Origin: Candidatus Aminicenantes bacterium UBA4085
GTDB taxonomy: Bacteria; Acidobacteriota; Aminicenantia; Aminicenantales; UBA4085
Assembly: GCA_002383325.1 (NCBI GenBank)
Contig: DFYJ01000032.1
Span: 16,378-51,206, forward strand
Direction: 5' to 3'
DNA length: 34,829 nucleotides
The notes under the pieces are model-generated. The model was not told the DNA's origin, did not search any database, and saw nothing but the letters and a program-made list of their open reading frames with translations. The position numbers and the translations under genes were made by a program. This document shows, piece by piece, positions 16,589 through 23,819 of the stretch; position 1 is the first letter of the stretch; every line of letters begins with the position of its first letter.

Positions 16589-17821
16589 ATGTCCGTCAAG
16601 ATCCGCCTCGGCGCCATGATGTTCTTCCAATACGCCATCTGGGGCGCCTGGGCTCCCGTCCTCTCGGCCTATCTCCAGAACAACCTCGACTTCAGCGGCT
16701 GGCAGCTCGGCTTCATCTTCAGCCTCCTGCCGCTGGCCACCATCATCTCGCCCTTCATCGGCGGCCAGTTCGCCGACCGCTGGTTCCCGGCCCAGAAGGT
16801 CATCGCCGTCCTCCAGTTGCTGGGCGGGGCGCTGCTCATCCTGGCCGCTCAGGTCACCTCTTACGGCCCGATGATGTGGCTTCTGCTGGCCTACTCCCTC
16901 CTCTACGCCCCGACCCTGATCCTGACCAACTCCGTGGCCTTCGCCCACCTTAAAAGCTCGGAGAAGGAATTCGGAGCCATTCGGGTCTGGGGAACGATCG
17001 GCTGGATCGTGGCCGGCCTGGCCCTGACCGGCTGGCGGATGCTGGCCAAGTCGGCCGACGGCGTCGCCATGAAGGGCGACGTCCTCATCCTGGCCGGGGC
17101 CTTCTCCCTGATCATGGGGTTGATGTCCTTCGGCCTGCCTTCCACCCCTCCCCAGAAGTCAAAAGCCAAGCCGTGGGCCTTCCTGGAAGCCCTGAAGATG
17201 TTCAAGGACCGCAACTTCCTCATCTTCGCCATCATCTCCTTCGTCGTCGCCACGGAGCTGCAGTTCTACTATGTCCTGACCTCGCCCTTCCTGACCTCGC
17301 CGGTCATCGGCGTCAGCCAGAAGTCCATCGGCGCCGTCATGACCATCGCCCAGTTCGCCGAGATCTTCGTCATGGCCTTCATGCTGTCCTGGGCCCTGAA
17401 GAAGTTCGGCATGCGGCGGACCATGACCCTGGGCATCCTGGCCTGGCCCATCCGCTACATCATCTTCGTCATCGGCACCCCGAGCTGGCTGGTCATCGCC
17501 TCGCTCGGCCTGCACGGCTTCTGCTACGTCTTCTTCTTCACCGCGGCCTACATCTACGTCGACAACATCGCCCCCAAGGACATCCGGGCCTCGGCCCAGG
17601 CGCTCATCTCCGTAGTCATCCTGGGCTTGGGCAACTACGTCGGCAGCCTGTTCTGCGGCTGGATCCAGGGCCTCTTCCTCAAGGACGCGACCGGGGCCTC
17701 GATCGAGGTGCTGAAAGCGGGCTGGCGGAACACCTTCCTGGTGCCCACCGCCCTGACCCTGGTCTGCCTGATCGTCTTCCTGGCCTTCTTCCGGGAGAAG
17801 AAGGCCGCGCCGGCCGTCTGA
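16589..17821 (+). CDS. NHS-family MFS transporter (nucleoside:H+ symporter-like)
   Basis: A 410-residue membrane protein with about 12 hydrophobic segments. It starts at the ATG 5 nt after AAGGAGG. The N-terminus MFFQYAIWGAWAPVLSAYL and the loop with FGAIRVWGTIGWIVAGL resemble the nucleoside:H+ symporter family (NupG/XapB-like) of the major facilitator superfamily. In many heterotrophs family members sit with Gfo/Idh oxidoreductases and sugar isomerases rather than nucleoside genes, so a sugar or modified sugar is as likely a substrate here (inference from neighbours). It is followed after 64 nt by the oxidoreductase and then by the isomerase fusion, all in one direction. Confidence 0.85.
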   Translation: MSVKIRLGAMMFFQYAIWGAWAPVLSAYLQNNLDFSGWQLGFIFSLLPLATIISPFIGGQFADRWFPAQKVIAVLQLLGGALLILAAQVTSYGPMMWLLLAYSLLYAPTLILTNSVAFAHLKSSEKEFGAIRVWGTIGWIVAGLALTGWRMLAKSADGVAMKGDVLILAGAFSLIMGLMSFGLPSTPPQKSKAKPWAFLEALKMFKDRNFLIFAIISFVVATELQFYYVLTSPFLTSPVIGVSQKSIGAVMTIAQFAEIFVMAFMLSWALKKFGMRRTMTLGILAWPIRYIIFVIGTPSWLVIASLGLHGFCYVFFFTAAYIYVDNIAPKDIRASAQALISVVILGLGNYVGSLFCGWIQGLFLKDATGASIEVLKAGWRNTFLVPTALTLVCLIVFLAFFREKKAAPAV

Positions 17822-17885
17822 TGGAGCTGCGCTCCACCCCGGCCCGCCGCGCGCAACTCACACGAAAGGATCTTTGGAAAGCATC

Positions 17886-19142
17886 ATGAAAGCAACTCCC
17901 CGCAAGCCCCTCGGCGTCGGCATCATCGGCGGCGGCTTCATCGCCCGCTTCCACATCCGGTCCTGGACCGGGGTGCGCGACGCGGACATTATGGGGATCT
18001 TCGATCCCGACAAGAAGAGGGCCGAGGAAGCCTGCGCCCTGGTCAAGAGCCTGGGCGTCGGCGAGGCCAAGCCCTACGCCTCGATCACGGCCATGGCCGC
18101 CGATCCCCGCATCCAGGCCCTCTGGATCTGCGCCCCCAACTATACCCGGGGCGCGGTCATGGAGGAGATCGCCCGGGCCGTCACGGCCGGCCAGGCCGAG
18201 CTCGTCGGCGTGACCTGCGAGAAGCCGCTCGGCCGCAACGTCAAGGAGGCCAAGGCCATGCTGGCCCTGGTCAAGAAGGCCGGCCTGCTGGACGGCTACC
18301 TGGAGAACCAGGTCTTCTCCCCTCCCGTGACCCGCGGCAAGTCCATCATCTGGGCCCGCGGCGCGGCCATTTCCGGCCCGCCCTACCTGGCTCGGGCGGC
18401 CGAGGAGCACAGCGGCCCCCACATGCCCTGGTTCTGGGAAGGCACCCTGCAGGGCGGCGGCGTGCTCAACGACATGATGTGCCACTCGGTCGAGGAGGCC
18501 CGCTTCATGCTCACGCCACCCGGCGCCCCACGCGAGGTCCTGACCCCGGTCAGCGTCACCGCCTACGCCAACTGCCTCAAATGGCAGGAGCCGAAGTACG
18601 CCGCCATCCTGGCCAAGAACAGCGGCGGCAAGACCGACTACCTCAAGCGGCCGTCCGAGGACTTCGCCCGCTCCCTGGTCGAATTCCGGAACGCCGACGG
18701 CAAGATCCTGGTCGTCGAGACCTCCACCTCGTGGTGCTACGTCGGAGCTGGCCTGCGCCTGAGCATGGAGCTGCTGGGGCCCGAATACGCCCTCCAGATC
18801 AACAGCCTCGACGCCGGGCTCAAGGTCTTCTTCAGCCGCGAGGTCAAGGGCAAGGCCGGCGAGGACCTGGTCGAGAAGCAGAACGCCGAGATCGGACTGA
18901 TGCCCGTTGTCTCGGACGAGGCCGTCGAATACGGCTACGTCGACGAGAACCGACACATGGTCCAGTCCTTCCTCAAGGGCGTCCGTCCCGAGGAGAACTT
19001 TTCCGACGGCCTGGCCGTGACCGAGCTGCTGATGGCCGCCTACATGAGCGCCGAGACCGGCAAGACGGTCCCCTTCCGGCCCAGGGGGCTGGACAATTTC
19101 GTCCCAGCCGTGGCCCAAGGCACCTGGAACCCCAAGCGCTGA
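17886..19142 (+). CDS. Gfo/Idh/MocA-family NAD(P)-dependent oxidoreductase
   Basis: A 418-residue protein. The N-terminal Rossmann fold carries the dinucleotide loop GVGIIGGGFIARFH and the family signature CEKPLGRNVKEAKAM. The C-terminal domain has the typical GGGVLNDMMCHSVEEARFML segment, in which the His of the family's active-site region is visible. Members oxidise or epimerise sugar hydroxyls, often at C3. The ATG at 17886 is preferred, with GGAAAG 4 nt before it; a TTG at 17874 is an alternative that would add four residues. No signal peptide, so cytoplasmic. It lies 17 nt upstream of the isomerase-DUF1080 gene; together they fit oxidation of a sugar to a 3-keto form and subsequent cleavage or isomerisation (inference). 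Confidence 0.88.
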   Translation: MKATPRKPLGVGIIGGGFIARFHIRSWTGVRDADIMGIFDPDKKRAEEACALVKSLGVGEAKPYASITAMAADPRIQALWICAPNYTRGAVMEEIARAVTAGQAELVGVTCEKPLGRNVKEAKAMLALVKKAGLLDGYLENQVFSPPVTRGKSIIWARGAAISGPPYLARAAEEHSGPHMPWFWEGTLQGGGVLNDMMCHSVEEARFMLTPPGAPREVLTPVSVTAYANCLKWQEPKYAAILAKNSGGKTDYLKRPSEDFARSLVEFRNADGKILVVETSTSWCYVGAGLRLSMELLGPEYALQINSLDAGLKVFFSREVKGKAGEDLVEKQNAEIGLMPVVSDEAVEYGYVDENRHMVQSFLKGVRPEENFSDGLAVTELLMAAYMSAETGKTVPFRPRGLDNFVPAVAQGTWNPKR

Positions 19143-19159
19143 AACAAGGAGCATCCGCC

Positions 19160-20662
19160 ATGAAAAAGACCGCGTTCGTCCTCGGAGGCCTGGCCCTCGG
19201 CCTGTCTCTCTTCGTCATCCCCGGTTCGGCGGCTTCGCCCAGCCCGGCTAACGGGCAAGGCGTGACATCCAGCATCCGTCACATCTCGCCCGAGCTCCAG
19301 AAGGCCGTGGCCGAGACCGACTACGCCGCGGTCCGCATTAAGCCCTTCCCCTTCGCCTCGGAGGCCTGGACCTTCCGCAAGTTCACCTTCGCCGAGACCC
19401 TCCTCAAGCTCAAGGAGCTGGGCGTGGGGGCCGTCGAGGCCTTCCCGGGCCAGGCCCTCGCGGCCGAGTTTCCCGGGGCCAAGTTCGACCAGGCCATGAC
19501 CGAGGCCCAGGTCGCCAAGGTCAAGGAGTGGCTCAAGGCGGCCGGCGTCACGCTCTACGGCTACGGCGTCGTCGACATCGGCAAGACCGAGGAGAGCATG
19601 CGCAAGGTCTTCGACTTCGCCCGCAAGATGGGCATCACCACCATCGTCTGCGAGCCGGCCGACGACGATTTCACGCAGCTTGAGAAGCTGGTCAAGGAAT
19701 ACAACATCAAGATCGCCCTCCACAATCACCCGGCCCCGTCCAAGTACAACCTGCCCGAGACGGTCTTTGCCCACGTCGACGGCAAGGACGCCCGCATCGG
19801 CTCCTGCGCCGACAGCGGCCACTGGGTGCGCGGCATGAACGACCCGCGCGAAGCGTTCAAGCTCCTGCAGGGCCGCATCCTGGACGTGCACCTGAAGGAC
19901 CGCAGCGACTTCGGCACGGCCAAGGGAACCGACGACGTGGCCTGGGGCTCCGGCCGGGGCATGATCCGCGACCTGCTGGCCGAGCTGACCCTGCAGGACT
20001 ACGACGGCTACCTGACCATGGAGTACGAGAACGAGTCCGAAGTGGGCGATCCGATGCCGGCCTTCCGCAAGAGCATCGCGTACGTCAAGAGCATCACCTA
20101 TTACGACGGCTACACCCAGATCCTGCGCAAGGGCGGCGGCCGCTACGAGAAGCATGGCTGGAACCACTACGGGCCCGGTTATTTCGAGATCAACCCCAAG
20201 ACCGGCGTCCTCAAGGGCCAGGGCGGCATGGGCCTGCTTTGGTTCGGCAAGCCCTACAAGGATTTCATCCTGGAGTGCGACTTCAAGTGCTCGACCCCGA
20301 CCACCAACTCGGGCATCTTTCTGCGCATCCCCGATGTTCCGGTCAGCGATGAGTACATCTACCATTCCCTCGAGATCCAGATCGACGACACCTCGACCGG
20401 CATCCACCACACCGGGGCGGCCTACGACATCGAGGCGCCCAAGCTGAACGCTTCGCTGCCGACCGGCGAGTGGAACCACTACAAGATCGAGTTTCGGGGC
20501 GGGCATCTCAAGATCGAGCTCAACGGGAAGCTGATTATGGATTGGCAGGCCAAGCCGGGCGGCAAAGTCAGGGACATCGCCCCGGCCGGCTACATCGGCC
20601 TCCAGAACCACGACAGCCAGTCGCCGCCGTACTTCCGGAACATCTGGATCAAGGAGCTTTAG
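19160..20662 (+). CDS. Secreted fusion: sugar isomerase/epimerase TIM barrel plus DUF1080 (3-keto-disaccharide hydrolase-like)
   Basis: A 500-residue protein. AAGGAG lies 8 nt before the ATG, and a signal peptide (MKKTAFVLGGLALGLSLFV, end near GSAAS) follows. Residues about 60-310 are an AP-endonuclease-2/xylose-isomerase-like TIM barrel with the expected metal-ligand set in order: CEPADDD, LHNHPAP, CADSGHW, DVHLKDR and TMEYENES. Residues about 327-500 are DUF1080/LamG-like (GWNHYGPGYFEI, GLLWFGKPYKDFILECDF, NSGIFLRIPD, WNHYKIEFRGGHLKIELNG), a family that includes 3-keto-glycoside hydrolases. Having both domains on one exported chain implies successive steps on a keto-sugar in the periplasm. 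The 3' end overlaps the convergent thioredoxin gene by 14 nt. Confidence 0.88.
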   Translation: MKKTAFVLGGLALGLSLFVIPGSAASPSPANGQGVTSSIRHISPELQKAVAETDYAAVRIKPFPFASEAWTFRKFTFAETLLKLKELGVGAVEAFPGQALAAEFPGAKFDQAMTEAQVAKVKEWLKAAGVTLYGYGVVDIGKTEESMRKVFDFARKMGITTIVCEPADDDFTQLEKLVKEYNIKIALHNHPAPSKYNLPETVFAHVDGKDARIGSCADSGHWVRGMNDPREAFKLLQGRILDVHLKDRSDFGTAKGTDDVAWGSGRGMIRDLLAELTLQDYDGYLTMEYENESEVGDPMPAFRKSIAYVKSITYYDGYTQILRKGGGRYEKHGWNHYGPGYFEINPKTGVLKGQGGMGLLWFGKPYKDFILECDFKCSTPTTNSGIFLRIPDVPVSDEYIYHSLEIQIDDTSTGIHHTGAAYDIEAPKLNASLPTGEWNHYKIEFRGGHLKIELNGKLIMDWQAKPGGKVRDIAPAGYIGLQNHDSQSPPYFRNIWIKEL

Positions 20663-20990
20663 AGCAGAACTCCTCGAGCTGTTGGCGGCTCAGGCCGAAG
20701 CCCGGGATTCCGTCCAGCCGCTTTTCGAGGCGGCCGTTCCTGAACTCCAGGACGGACGGGTAGACGTCGATGTCGAAGGCGTCGCAGGCATCCGGGTCGG
20801 CTTCGGCCTCGACGATGCGGCACTCCCCGGGGTGAGCCTCGGCATAGGCCTCGAAATGGGGCAGGAAGCGGCGCGAGAAAGGGCACCAGTCGGCGTAGAA
20901 GAGGGCCAAGGTCCGGTCCCTGTCCTTGAGTTCATCGGTCCAGGCTTTCTGAACGGCGGCGGCGCTGCGAGCTTCCTTTCCCTTGCGCAT
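20649..20990 (-). CDS. Small thioredoxin-fold protein with a single active-site Cys (CPFS)
   Basis: A 113-residue cytoplasmic protein. The ATG at 20990 follows GGAGG by 8 nt; an upstream ATG at 21047 has no such site. Thioredoxin fold: FYADWC36PFS39RRFLPHF at the active site, cis-proline region VYPSVLEF, then the last helix. The second active-site Cys is replaced by Ser, so a dithiol reductase cycle is unlikely unless another Cys (in GECRIV or DACDAF) takes part; monothiol glutaredoxin-like or thiol-binding roles are possible. It is convergent with the isomerase-DUF1080 gene, overlapping it by 14 nt, and divergent from the ROK-like kinase. Confidence 0.8.
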   Translation of the reverse strand: MRKGKEARSAAAVQKAWTDELKDRDRTLALFYADWCPFSRRFLPHFEAYAEAHPGECRIVEAEADPDACDAFDIDVYPSVLEFRNGRLEKRLDGIPGFGLSRQQLEEFCSKAP

Positions 20991-21097
20991 AGCGTGTCCT
21001 CCAAAGGGGAGATTAGGATCCGGGAGGCATTCTACGCCTCTTCGCATAGAATTCCTATCGGCTCGCTAGGTCGGGATGGCCCGGCCCCCCCGGGGCG

Positions 21098-21106
21098 TGC
21101 TATAAT
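21098..21106 (+). promoter_or_regulatory. Extended -10 promoter of the ROK-like kinase/nagB pair
   Basis: TGC-TATAAT, a perfect extended -10 element, 36 nt before the GTG start. There is no -35 match at standard spacing, which is common for extended -10 promoters. Confidence 0.6.
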
Positions 21107-21142
21107 CGCTCCTCCGTATTTTCGTTTTTCCCGGAGTACGAC

Positions 21143-22618
21143 GTGTCCGACACTCCCGCGCTGCCGCCTCTTCTCTCGAGCGCCCCGCGCATTCTCCCGC
21201 CGGGCGATCCCGGCTTTCGCCCGCCCATCCTGGCCTATCGCCGCTATGCCGAGGCCGTCGCCGCCGCAGGAGGCGGGACCCCGGTCCGGATCGCCATCGA
21301 GCGGGAGAGCGGCCTGCGATCCTGCTTCACGACCCCCATCCTCCCCCCGGGCCCGGCGACGACGCCGGCCACCCTGCGGCTGGTCGAGCGGATCGTCAAG
21401 TTCCTGCTCTGGTCGCGCGGCGGCTGGCGGATCCTGCTGCAGGCCCCGCCGGAAATCGGCCTTCCGATCCGCGAGGCCTACGCCCACGGCGGCGCCAGGG
21501 GATTCGACGCGGCCCTGATGGCCCGCGTCTACGGCTTCGATTTCGCCGTGGAGATCGTGGACGAGGCGACCTGCCCGGAAAGCAGCGAAAACGCCCTGGC
21601 CCTGGGCGGGCACTGGGACGGCTGCCGGCTCGGCTTCGATCTGGGGGCCAGCGACTTCAAGCTGGCCGCCGTGCGCGACGGGGAGACGGTCTTCACCGCC
21701 GAGATCCCCTGGCAGCCCCAGACCCAGTCCGATCCCGCTTACCATTATGACCACCTACGGGAAGGCCTGCGGGCCGCGGCCGCCCATCTCCCCCGGGTGG
21801 ACGCCATCGGCGGCAGCGCCGCCGGCATCTACATCGACAACCAGGTCCGCAGCGCCTCGCTCTTCCGCGGCGTCCCGCCCGACATCTTCGAGCGGACGGT
21901 CAAGTCGATGTTCCTGCGCATGCGCCGGGAATGGGGCGTACCGCTGGAGGTCGTCAACGACGGGGAGGTGACCGCCCTGGCCGCCCGCCTGTCCCTGGGT
22001 CAGCCGAGCGTCCTGGGCCTCGCCATGGGCTCCAGCCAGGCGGCCGGCTTCATCGACGCGGCCGGGACGCTGCCCGGCTGGCTGGACGAGCTGGCCTTCG
22101 CCCCGGTCGACATGCGCCCCGACGCTCCAGCCGACGAATGGTCCGGCGACCGCGGCGTCGGGGCCAATTACTATTCCCAGCAGGCCACCGCCCGGCTGGC
22201 CCCGGCCTTGGGCATTGCCTTCCCGGCCGGAATGGGCCTGCCCGAGCGTCTGGCCGGTCTGCAGGATCTGATGGCTAGGGGCGACGAGCGGGCAGCCGGC
22301 GTCTTCGAGACGATCGGCGTCTACCTGGGCTACACCCTGCCCTGGTACGAGCTGTTCTACGACTACCGCCACGTCCTCGTCCTGGGTCGGGTCCTGACCG
22401 GCCGCGGGGGGGATATCCTGGTCCGCAAGGCTTCCCATGTCCTGGCCGAGGAGTTCCCGGAGACCGCCAGGCGCGTCACCATCCACGTCCTGGACGACAA
22501 GAGCCGCCGGGTCGGCCAGGCCGTGGCCGCGGCCAGTCTGCCGGTCCTGAAGAAGGCCGGGGCCGCAGCCGCCACGAGCGACGGTGCGAGGGCCCGGCTC
22601 CTGCCGGACGCGCCGTAA
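21143..22618 (+). CDS. ROK-like (ASKHA-fold) sugar kinase with a long N-terminal extension
   Basis: A 491-residue protein with a GTG start, CCGGAG 6 nt upstream. From about residue 160 it shows an ASKHA/ROK core: phosphate-loop GFD166LGASDFKLAAV, IGGSAAGIYID, and VND273GEVTALA with the likely catalytic Asp. The ROK zinc motif (CxCGxxGCxE) is absent; in its place is a Trp/Asp-rich stretch (PADEWSGDRGVGANYY). Residues 1-160 (RILLQAPPEIGLPIREAY...) are not recognisable. Being followed 19 nt later by nagB, it probably phosphorylates an amino sugar or hexose before deamination (inference). It could also be a sugar-sensing protein, but no helix-turn-helix is visible. Confidence 0.7.
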   Translation: MSDTPALPPLLSSAPRILPPGDPGFRPPILAYRRYAEAVAAAGGGTPVRIAIERESGLRSCFTTPILPPGPATTPATLRLVERIVKFLLWSRGGWRILLQAPPEIGLPIREAYAHGGARGFDAALMARVYGFDFAVEIVDEATCPESSENALALGGHWDGCRLGFDLGASDFKLAAVRDGETVFTAEIPWQPQTQSDPAYHYDHLREGLRAAAAHLPRVDAIGGSAAGIYIDNQVRSASLFRGVPPDIFERTVKSMFLRMRREWGVPLEVVNDGEVTALAARLSLGQPSVLGLAMGSSQAAGFIDAAGTLPGWLDELAFAPVDMRPDAPADEWSGDRGVGANYYSQQATARLAPALGIAFPAGMGLPERLAGLQDLMARGDERAAGVFETIGVYLGYTLPWYELFYDYRHVLVLGRVLTGRGGDILVRKASHVLAEEFPETARRVTIHVLDDKSRRVGQAVAAASLPVLKKAGAAAATSDGARARLLPDAP

Positions 22619-22637
22619 AGGGGCAAGGAGAGAGATC

Positions 22638-23420
22638 ATGGAAATCATCATCCAGCCGGATCGCGATCGGGCCTGCGCCCTGGGAGCCCGCCTGGTGGCC
22701 GGCCTCGTCCGGCGCAAGCCCGATGCGGTGCTCGGCCTGGCCACCGGCAGCTCGCCCATCCCCCTCTACGCCGGGCTGATCGAGACGCGCCGCCGGGACG
22801 GGCTTGATTTCAGCCGGGTCCGGACCTTCAATCTGGACGAGTTCATCGGCCTGGAACCGGAGCACCCGGCTTCTTACCACGCCTTCATGAAGCGGCACCT
22901 CTTCGACGGGATCAACATCCCGGCAGGATCCATCCACATTCCCGACGGCATGGCTCCCGACGTAGAGCGGACCTGCCGGGATTACGAGGCCGCCATCAAG
23001 GCCTGCGGCGGGATCGACCTGCAGGTTCTGGGCGTCGGCTCGGACGGCCACATCGGCTTCAACGAGCCGACCTCATCGCTGGCCTCGCGGACCAGGATCA
23101 AGACCCTGACCGACCGGACCCGCCGGGACAACGCGGCCGACTTCGGCGACCCGGCCAAGGTCCCCTTCCACGTCATCACCATGGGCGTCGGCACGATCAT
23201 GGAAACGCGGGTCTGCCTGCTGCTGGCTTTCGGCAAGAAGAAGGCCCCCGCGGTGGCCACCCTGGCCGAAGGGCCGATCACGGCCATGGTCCCGGCCTCC
23301 ATCCTGCAGATGCACCCGCGGGCGATCGTCCTGATCGACGAGGAAGCGGCCGCCGAGCTCAAGCGGGCCGACTACTACCGCTGGGTCTTCGACCACAAGC
23401 CCGACTGGCAGCGGATCTGA
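22638..23420 (+). CDS. nagB: Glucosamine-6-phosphate deaminase
   Basis: A 260-residue protein, close to the E. coli length of 266. It converts glucosamine-6-phosphate to fructose-6-phosphate and ammonia, the step linking GlcNAc use to glycolysis. Landmarks: phosphate-binding LATGSSPIPLY, NLD67EFIGL (equivalent to catalytic Asp72), GVGSD136GH138IGFNE143P, and the mobile lid region after it. The ATG at 22638 follows AAGGAG by 7 nt; an upstream in-frame ATG inside the kinase gene is ignored. Cytoplasmic. It is the last gene of the kinase-nagB pair; repeat element A begins about 10 nt after its stop codon. Confidence 0.94.
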   Translation: MEIIIQPDRDRACALGARLVAGLVRRKPDAVLGLATGSSPIPLYAGLIETRRRDGLDFSRVRTFNLDEFIGLEPEHPASYHAFMKRHLFDGINIPAGSIHIPDGMAPDVERTCRDYEAAIKACGGIDLQVLGVGSDGHIGFNEPTSSLASRTRIKTLTDRTRRDNAADFGDPAKVPFHVITMGVGTIMETRVCLLLAFGKKKAPAVATLAEGPITAMVPASILQMHPRAIVLIDEEAAAELKRADYYRWVFDHKPDWQRI

Positions 23421-23537
23421 GCCGGCGTATCCCCGGCTTCAGGAGAAGCGGTCCGGGTACCGTCCCGGCGGCTTCGGGCTCTCATCGCCTTTTCCCACAG
23501 CTCTCTTCGGCGCCTGCAGCGCTTCGCAGTCCTCGTC

Positions 23538-23559
23538 GGAACATCGCTTCGACGGTTCC
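23538..23559 (+). repeat. 22-nt hairpin, copy A1
   Basis: Outer stem GGAAC/GTTCC, inner stem ATCG/CGAC (one A-C mismatch), loop CTT, and one bulged G between inner and outer stem on the 3' side. The same layout occurs at four other places. Confidence 0.7.
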
Positions 23560-23665
23560 CGCGAGGGCGGAACTCCGCATCCAAGACCTACCGAACATGA
23601 AGATCGCCCACTCCATCACGACTTCGTTAGCAGGTCGCGTGCTCAAACATCCCTCGGCGCCCGTT

Positions 23666-23701
23666 GGGTGCCCTCAGAGAGCCGTGGAAAAAGGCGCCGC
23701 C
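23666..23701 (+). repeat. Module M1, element A copy
   Basis: A 36-nt segment identical base for base to 28249-28284 in element B. Its ends (GGTGCC near the start, GGCGCC near the end) can pair with one G-U wobble. Here it lies before module M2; in element B it lies after it. Confidence 0.8.
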
Positions 23702-23704
23702 ATT

Positions 23705-23758
23705 GCGGAGCTTGCGGAGCCCTAGCCGGGACGTCGCTTCGATAGTCCCCGCCAGGGC
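23705..23758 (+). repeat. Module M2 with hairpin A2, element A copy
   Basis: 54 nt, 52 of 54 identical to 28195-28248. It contains a 22-nt hairpin at 23728-23749: outer stem GGGAC/GTCCC, inner stem GTCG/CGAT, loop CTT, bulged A. Confidence 0.8.
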
Positions 23759-23819
23759 AATTTCGCCGTTGGCCGGTACCCGGACCGCTTCTGATTCCTG
23801 AAGCCGGGGAAGTTTCCCG

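Larger units (their letters stand above)
23430..23810. repeat. Foldback intergenic element A (about 380 bp)
   Basis: It fills the 399-nt gap between the convergent genes nagB and the GH110-like gene. The ends form an inverted repeat, left arm 23430-23461 and right arm 23775-23810: 32 of 32 bases pair and the right arm has one extra 4-nt bulge (TGAT, 23792-23795). The body (23463-23663) is about 90% identical over its first 150 nt to element B. Then come module M1 (23666-23701), module M2 (23705-23758) and a tail (TTTCGCCGTTGGCCG, 23761-23775). It has no conserved open frame. It may be a structured ncRNA with a closing helix or a non-coding mobile repeat; the family is not recognised. Confidence 0.8.

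Noticed and set aside
23597..23724. Short open frame in element A starting MKIAHSI, with a matching MEISHSI start in element B (28130)
   Set aside because: The first seven residues look similar because the DNA is repeated, but the frames diverge at once and the stop positions differ. Differences between the copies preserve hairpins rather than codons.
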